NCBI GenBank assembly: GCA_964017185.1
Contig: OZ024875.1
Span: 31,815,456 to 31,879,455, forward strand
Direction of reading: 5' to 3'
DNA: 64,000 nucleotides
Source of the DNA: Rugalucina vietnamica
Taxonomy: Eukaryota; Mollusca; Bivalvia; Lucinida; Lucinidae
Shown here in pieces: positions 59,601 through 64,000 of the stretch. Numbering within the stretch: the stretch's first letter is position 1; each line of letters opens with the position of its first letter. The notes under the pieces are model-generated. The model was not told the origin of the DNA, did not search any database, and worked only from the letters and a program-made list of their open reading frames with translations. The position numbers and the translations under genes are program-made.

Positions 59601-62600
59601 GCTGATCTGCGTCTTTCTTTTTACATGGACAAAAATCTGTTTTTTTTTTCATGATCTGGCTCATTTATAAATGTGATTGAAGATTTATATTTCTTGTACA
59701 GCCTGATGATGCCAACTATGACCAGATACCTATAGATTCCTATGGTTTAGCCATGCTGAAAGGGATGGGATGGAAACCGGGACAGGGTATTGGAAGAAAC
59801 AACAAGTAAGTAAAACAAACCAGGGCCCAGTTGTTCAAAATTAACGATGTCGTTGGTTAACAATACGTTAAAATTTTGAATGGCAGTATTACAAATACAC
59901 TGTTATTTTTTGTTGAAAAATTTGAGAATCCTTCTCACATTTTTTTCAACAAAAAATAACAGTGTATTTGCTTATGTAGTCGGCATTTACTTAACGAGTT
60001 GAGTTCTTAACGATGGTGTTAAGCTAAAGAAGTTCTGAAAAACTGGCCCCAGATTGAAAAAGCATTCTCTATGCATAAACATTTTGCTTCACTGTAAACT
60101 TATAGGAAATTTTATTACATAAGATTTTAAATAATTTTGACTTTGGGTTTAACATCTCATCTACAGCTTAGCTTATAAGGATATGGGACATTAGATTATA
60201 TAGTACCACTGGAAAGAGTGGTGAAGCTTTTGATCAAACCATAACCACCAGTTTACAAAGCATGTAGCATAACCACTGCACCACAGAAGCTTCTGTAGAA
60301 CAGATTGTGTAGTAGCTTTTGAAATGATATTCAAAAGAATATGAGCCACCGCATGGGAAAAACAACAATCTGCATTGGAAAACAAAGGCGCAGATCAGCT
60401 TTGTAGTAACTGCGAAGCTGATCAGCGCCTTTGTTTTCGCTACACAGATAGTGCAATTCCTCTACTTTCTAAATCCCAAATTTCCAGCCTCTAACCATCT
60501 TCTGTGGCGGTACAGCCCAGTTTGTGTCGGACCTGATCGGAACCCAAATTGTTGGTTTTCTCACGCACAGGCTCAATTATTGAAGCTTTGGCTCTTTGGT
60601 AATTTACACTAGGCTTAAATGTTGGGGGGAGTGGGGGGGGGCAAAACGTTTCACACAAAAACCAGTGGTAATAATGATGTTTATATAGGTGTTTATAGAT
60701 GAAAAAAAAAAATAGATGAAATTAATTTGGATTGAAAACGAAATGCTGTTATACAGCATAATTTCTAGCCACATTGTATCTAAATACTATACGTGTGTGC
60801 CATTTTAGATCCATAAAGCCTGTTGACGCTGTGCTACGTCCCAAAGGCATGGGCCTTGGTGCCGACAGAAAACAAGCCCAGAGTTTAAATGACTCCAAGA
60901 AGGGAGGTACCTCTAAGAAGACAGAAGATGATGATGAAGAGTTATCTCTGAAGAAAGGAGCATGCTGTCTCATTGAACATGGTGTACATAAGGATCTCTA
61001 TGGAATGGTATGCCAGGATTTGAGCCAATGACTGCTTATTATTTCAGACAAACAAGTGTTAGTTTGGAAATCCAAATTCTGACAAAACACTTTCAGCAAA
61101 ATGCTATAGTAATCATCCACTGAAATTTAAATGAATTTTCTTTAGAACCTATAATTTCTAACAGCTCTTTATATGTTTTGAATTATTTGGGATTCGGAAA
61201 AATACTCAGTATTTTCACTGCAGGTTGAGGGATTAGACGAAGACAATGCAAGACTAATGGTGAAACTAACAGTCAGTGGGAAACTAGTCAATCTCAGCCA
61301 GTATAACATTAAAATAGTCAGCAATAAAGAATATAACAAATATTCAAAATATATCAGTAAGTTAGATTTGTTTAGTTACAAGATTATTAGAAGCAATTGT
61401 AGCATATTGTACAGTGGCAGATTTAGAGGGGGCTCAATGGGTTCGCTCAAACCCCTCTCTTGAGCAAAATTATTTCATTTTCATGGGGTATTTCAAGAAA
61501 TGTTGCGTAAAATTAGACAATCGAGCCCCTCTTTTGTACATTTGAACCGCCTGTTCAGAAATCCTGGATCCGTGACTGTTATATACCTATATGAGACCCA
61601 ACTATATTAGGTTTTTTATGCCCCCACCTTCGAAGAAGTTGAGGGGGCATATTGGTTTGGGTCTGTCCGTGGAGTGCAGTGCGTGCAGTCAGTCAGTCAG
61701 TCTGTCTGTCTGTCTGTGATGCGTGAGTAACGCTTAGCACGCGTTCAGGAACCGTTAGAGCTAGGATCTTGAAATTTGGTATGTAGTTTGTATATGAAAA
61801 TTAAGAGGACGCATATTTTTTCTTTCAGGTAAATTCAAGGGGCTAGGGGCCCATTCTGTGAGAGTTAATTCCCTTTTTGATTCTTGATCAAATGAATAGA
61901 TAGTGGGTACCGTGTGTGCGCAATTCCTCCTACAGTTTTATTCCGATTCTCTTGAAACTTTACAGATGTTGTGACCATGTTTTGAAGATATGCATGTGGT
62001 TTGCATATAATCCTCAGATTAATTTTTGTCACTTTTTTGCAATTTGAACTTAGCCATTTTTCGGGCATTTTCACAATGAAAGTGAATGGGCAGTGGGTAC
62101 ATTGTGTACGCAACTACAGTTTCATGACAATTCATTTAAAACTTAACATGTGTTATGGGCATGGTCTGAACATATGCATGTGGTTTGGATATAATCCTTG
62201 GATTATTTTTTGTCATTTTTTTCACTATTTGAACTTAGTCATTTTTTCGGACATTTTAGTGAATGGATAGAGGGTACCTTGTGTGCGCAACTCCTCCTAC
62301 AATTTAATACCGATACTTTTGAAACTTTGCAGACATTGTGACCATGCTTTGAAGATATGCATGTGGTTGGGATATACTCCTCAGATTAATTTTTGTCACT
62401 TTTTTTTACAATTTGAACATAGTCATTTTTTGGGCATTTTTACATCTTGAAAGTGATTTACCAGTTGGGGGCATAGTGTTTCATAAACACATTTTCTAGT
62501 TGTATGTTCAAATGCTTTAAAGCAAATGAAGCCGCCTTAGATTCATATAAAAAGAAGCTGCTGTGTCTGTCTCTTCTTTGTGAAATGTTGTTAGACTCTC

Positions 62601-63074
62601 AGTCTAGTCTTTACAAAGCTGTTTTAGCGCAATTGCATACCTTGACAAACATTGTTTGTGCTTATATATTGACATGAGGGGTCGGTGGGTGGGGGCATGG
62701 GGGCGTGGGGAGGTGCTCAAAATCAAAAACATGTAATTTGGATATTTTCATCAACAAACTGTACTACATCAGTATAGTAGAAAGCTGTAGGATCAAAGAG
62801 GAAAATAAAATTTGTTTTATACCATGTAGTTCATATATTTATGAGAGTGAATCATACTTATATTAACAGACAAAGGTGCAGCAGACAGATATAAGGACAA
62901 AGAAAGAAAAGACAAAGATAGACAACATAAAGACAGAGAGAAAGAAGAACAAAGAAGTCACAGAAAAGAGGAAGACAGATTATCAGATTACAGTGATAGA
63001 GAGAAAGAAAGAAGGAAGGATAAATACAAAGATGATGATAGAGAGAAGTCAAAGAAACGGAAACATGATGATAG
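56453..63074 (+). CDS. GPKOW: GPKOW (Spp2) G-patch/KOW splicing factor, exons 1-7, partial
   Basis: Exons: 56453-56604, 58262-58410, 58984-59123, 59702-59805, 60809-61007, 61224-61356, 62870-63074. All junctions keep phase (about 361 codons); the gene runs off the right edge. GPKOW/Spp2 binds the spliceosomal helicase DHX16/Prp2 through its G-patch and activates it for the first catalytic step, in the nucleus. Matches to human GPKOW include ISFGF near the start, [17 protein letters not shown], the G-patch [19 protein letters not shown] (residues 161-179), [10 protein letters not shown], and a KOW motif (about 232-260) reading [17 protein letters not shown]. Exon 7 is an extended Lys/Asp/Arg-rich disordered segment, as in the human linker. 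The second KOW and C-terminus lie outside. Introns carry at least five MITEs but the exons are clean. Confidence 0.94.
56830..57475. mobile_element. Element bounded by arrays of GGTCAACTCGGCC
   Basis: 56837-56912 holds about five variants of GGTCAACTCGGCC. 57392-57472 holds about five of the reverse complement, GGCCGAGTTGACC. The 470 bp between is AT-rich with no frame. It lies in GPKOW intron 1. Confidence 0.7.
57645..58207. mobile_element. TGAGCC MITE split by a ~395 bp insert
   Basis: Left part 57645-57731 (GATCAGTGCCTTTGTTTTCG, GGATAGTACAA), right part 58126-58207 (TCTTCTACTTATATCC, TTCTAGCCTGCTTCTGTGAC). TACAACCCC / TACTACCCC flank the insert. Confidence 0.75.
57721..57930 (+). repeat. 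105 bp tandem duplication inside the insert
   Basis: AGTACAACCCCAGGCCATTG through GTCATGATAATAAATTT is present twice, offset 105 bp, with few differences. Confidence 0.9.
58262..58410 (+). CDS. GPKOW: GPKOW exon 2
   Basis: Contains [14 protein letters not shown] and [11 protein letters not shown], matching human ELVIPLIQNG and SQAVKELIA. Phase 2 in, phase 1 out. Confidence 0.92.
58545..58605 (+). mobile_element. SINE 3' fragment
   Basis: GGTTCCATTCTGACATGACTG and TACTGGGATGTTAATC match the SINE body and tail. Confidence 0.55.
58696..58932. mobile_element. TGAGCC MITE, best-preserved copy
   Basis: Ends TGAGCCGCCCCATGGGGAAA / TCCCACGAGGCGGCTCA. Perfect centre CAGCTTCGCGGTAACCGCGA then AGCTG. 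Lies 52 bp before GPKOW exon 3. Confidence 0.93.
58984..59123 (+). CDS. GPKOW: GPKOW exon 3
   Basis: Contains [20 protein letters not shown]; human has VDPTLAIPMIQKG at this point. Ends LRPDE|GTATGG, phase 0. Confidence 0.92.
59452..59663. mobile_element. TGAGCC MITE
   Basis: Ends TGAGCCATGTTATGAGAAAA / CATGATCTGGCTCA; the inner palindrome has been lost. Ends about 38 bp before the G-patch exon. Confidence 0.85.
59702..59805 (+). CDS. GPKOW: GPKOW exon 4, G-patch
   Basis: [20 protein letters not shown] is the G-patch, with the spaced glycines and aromatic residues intact. It is the helicase-binding part of the protein. Confidence 0.96.
59821..60052. mobile_element. CAGGGCCCAGTTGTTC MITE with inner fold-back
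   Basis: Ends CAGGGCCCAGTTGTTCAAAA / TTCTGAAAAACTGGCCCCAG. Inner arms AATACACTGTTATTTTTTGT / ACAAAAAATAACAGTGTATT. Confidence 0.82.
60110..60300 (-). mobile_element. SINE, diverged
   Basis: Minus strand begins GCTTCTGTGGTGCAGTGGTT, a box A-like head, and then TATGGTTTGATC; ends GATGAGATGTTAAACCC. Confidence 0.65.
60342..60575. mobile_element. TGAGCC MITE
   Basis: Ends TGAGCCACCGCATGGGAAAA / TCACGCACAGGCTCA, with a nearly perfect inner palindrome around GTAGTAACTGC. Confidence 0.9.
60809..61007 (+). CDS. GPKOW: GPKOW exon 5, [10 protein letters not shown] and start of KOW1
   Basis: [20 protein letters not shown] follows the G-patch as in human, then an acidic linker, then [15 protein letters not shown], the first strand and turn of KOW1. 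Confidence 0.95.
61224..61356 (+). CDS. GPKOW: GPKOW exon 6, rest of KOW1
   Basis: [20 protein letters not shown] then [16 protein letters not shown] matches human VEGLDPDNVRAMVRL and the VSEYYLRPVSQQEF stretch. Donor is A|GTAAGT. Confidence 0.95.
61412..61578. mobile_element. CAGTGGCAGATTTAG MITE
   Basis: Ends CAGTGGCAGATTTAG / CTGGATCCGTGACTG, about 167 bp, hAT-like ends. No clear target duplication. Confidence 0.7.
61616..62499 (+). mobile_element. TTATGCCCCC element, second copy
   Basis: Head TTATGCCCCCACCTTCGAAG folds with TTGAGGGGGCAT, then CAGTCAGTCAGTCTGTCTGT, tandem interior, and 3' hairpin GTGTTTCATAAACAC (62476-62490), ATTTT, CTAG, T. Located in GPKOW intron 6. Confidence 0.85.
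62500..62869 (+). other. Rest of GPKOW intron 6
   Basis: No repeat or exon recognised apart from a short G-rich patch (62680-62715). Confidence 0.4.
62870..63074 (+). CDS. GPKOW: GPKOW exon 7, charged linker
   Basis: About 67 codons of alternating Lys/Asp/Arg/Glu ([20 protein letters not shown] and similar) with no stop in the spliced frame. It is probably disordered. It fits phase 1 in and phase 2 out; the next exon is beyond the window. Confidence 0.82.
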
Positions 63075-63454
63075 GTAATGGAATTCAAGTATGGCAAAAT
63101 ATTAAGAAAGACCACTAAAATGGTCAGGCTGCTCATGTAAAAGTTGTGCCACATTTAGTAGCAACTTGCCATGATGGTTTCAGACTAAGCTAGACACAAA
63201 CAAGTGTGCTTGGCTATGAAAACTACTGGTAGATAGTCTTTATGATATCTAGGAAGCAAATACTTAGCACTTATAAGCTGTCATAGAAGGATGTTCCACC
63301 CAAGGTGATACCTCAGGTATTTTCAAGAATTTGTAAAGCCAAGATAATGTCAGTGACAAAACTGTACTTTTTCATTACAACATTGAAGGCCTTAGATAGA
63401 ACTGGCCTTAAAGAGTCTCTGGATATTTTTATCGCAGGGTGTGATATAGGAGTC

Positions 63455-64000
63455 AAAATTTCTGTCCGTCCGTCCGTTCATTCTAGCCCCGCTTTGAAAA
63501 AGTGGGGCTATACTGGATTCACCATGTCCTTCCGTCGTTCCGTCCTTCCGTCATTCTGTCCTTCCGTTATTCCGTTATTCCGTCAAAATTTCATTTCCAC
63601 TCAATATCTTGAGAACCAGTTTACAGAATCTGACCAAATTTTGTATGTACATTAACATTGTCAAGATCTAACTTGGGATTGTTACCCGTCATTTTTCGCA
63701 AAATTTTGACAGAGTTACGGCCCTTGATTGACGTCAGAATTTCGTTTCCGCTCAATATCTTGAGAACGAATTGACGGAATCTGACCAAATTTTGTGTGCA
63801 CATCAACATTGACAAGATCTAGCTTGGGATTGTTACCCGTCATTTTTCGCAAAATTTTGACGTAGTTTCGGCCCTTGATTGACGTCAGAATTTCGTTTCC
63901 GCTCAATATGTTGAGAACGAATTGACAGAATCCGACCAAATTTTGTGTGCACATCAACATTGAAAAGATCTAGCTTGGGATTGTTACCCGTCATTTTTCG
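63455..64000 (+). mobile_element. AGCCCCGCTTT element with 151 bp tandem units, cut by the window edge
   Basis: GTCCGTCCGTCCGTTC, then hairpin AGCCCCGCTTTGAAAAAGTG continuing GGGCT, then CCGTC microsatellite and tandem units (TTGATTGACGTCAGAATTTC at 63724 and 63875). The open frames read on the minus strand are this repeat. Confidence 0.82.

Overview
This looks like nuclear DNA of a bivalve mollusc, probably a heterodont clam or mussel (inference). The evidence is small phase-consistent exons in long repeat-filled introns, tRNA-derived SINEs, many short inverted-repeat transposons, and several families of interspersed elements with a hairpin head, GTCC/ACGG microsatellite and a central tandem array, a structure described from bivalves. 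There are no operons, CRISPR arrays or bacterial genes. No virus-like or LTR element was recognised.

Three genes can be read with confidence. (1) Positions 2126-23238, + strand: fifteen coding exons of a DUF7869-type protein. Every junction joins in phase, giving 744 codons and a stop; the 5' end was not found. (2) Positions 32021-42542, - strand: the first two coding exons of an MITF/TFE bHLH-zipper transcription factor, starting at its ATG and split by a 10.2 kb intron. Its later exons were not found and should lie to the left, which would nest gene 1 in its intron on the opposite strand. (3) Positions 56453-63074, + strand: the first seven coding exons of GPKOW (yeast Spp2), a spliceosomal G-patch/KOW protein that continues past the right edge. 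A fourth, unrecognised first-exon candidate lies at 50431-50719 on the - strand.

Almost everything else is mobile or repeated DNA. Positions 1-30000 are dominated by a TTAGCTCACC-headed family with ~450 bp internal units, with a second tandem-array element nested in one copy. Positions 24000-38600 hold a SINE cluster, many TGAGCC-ended MITEs, a palindromic mariner-type MITE split by a hAT-like insert, and small satellites. Positions 43000-48500 hold a kilobase-scale inverted/direct duplication and a ~187 bp tandem array. Positions 49000-56000 hold a long AT microsatellite and LINE debris on the - strand. The GPKOW introns carry several more MITEs. The genes have no visible functional link; what they share is heavy, mostly intronic, repeat loading.
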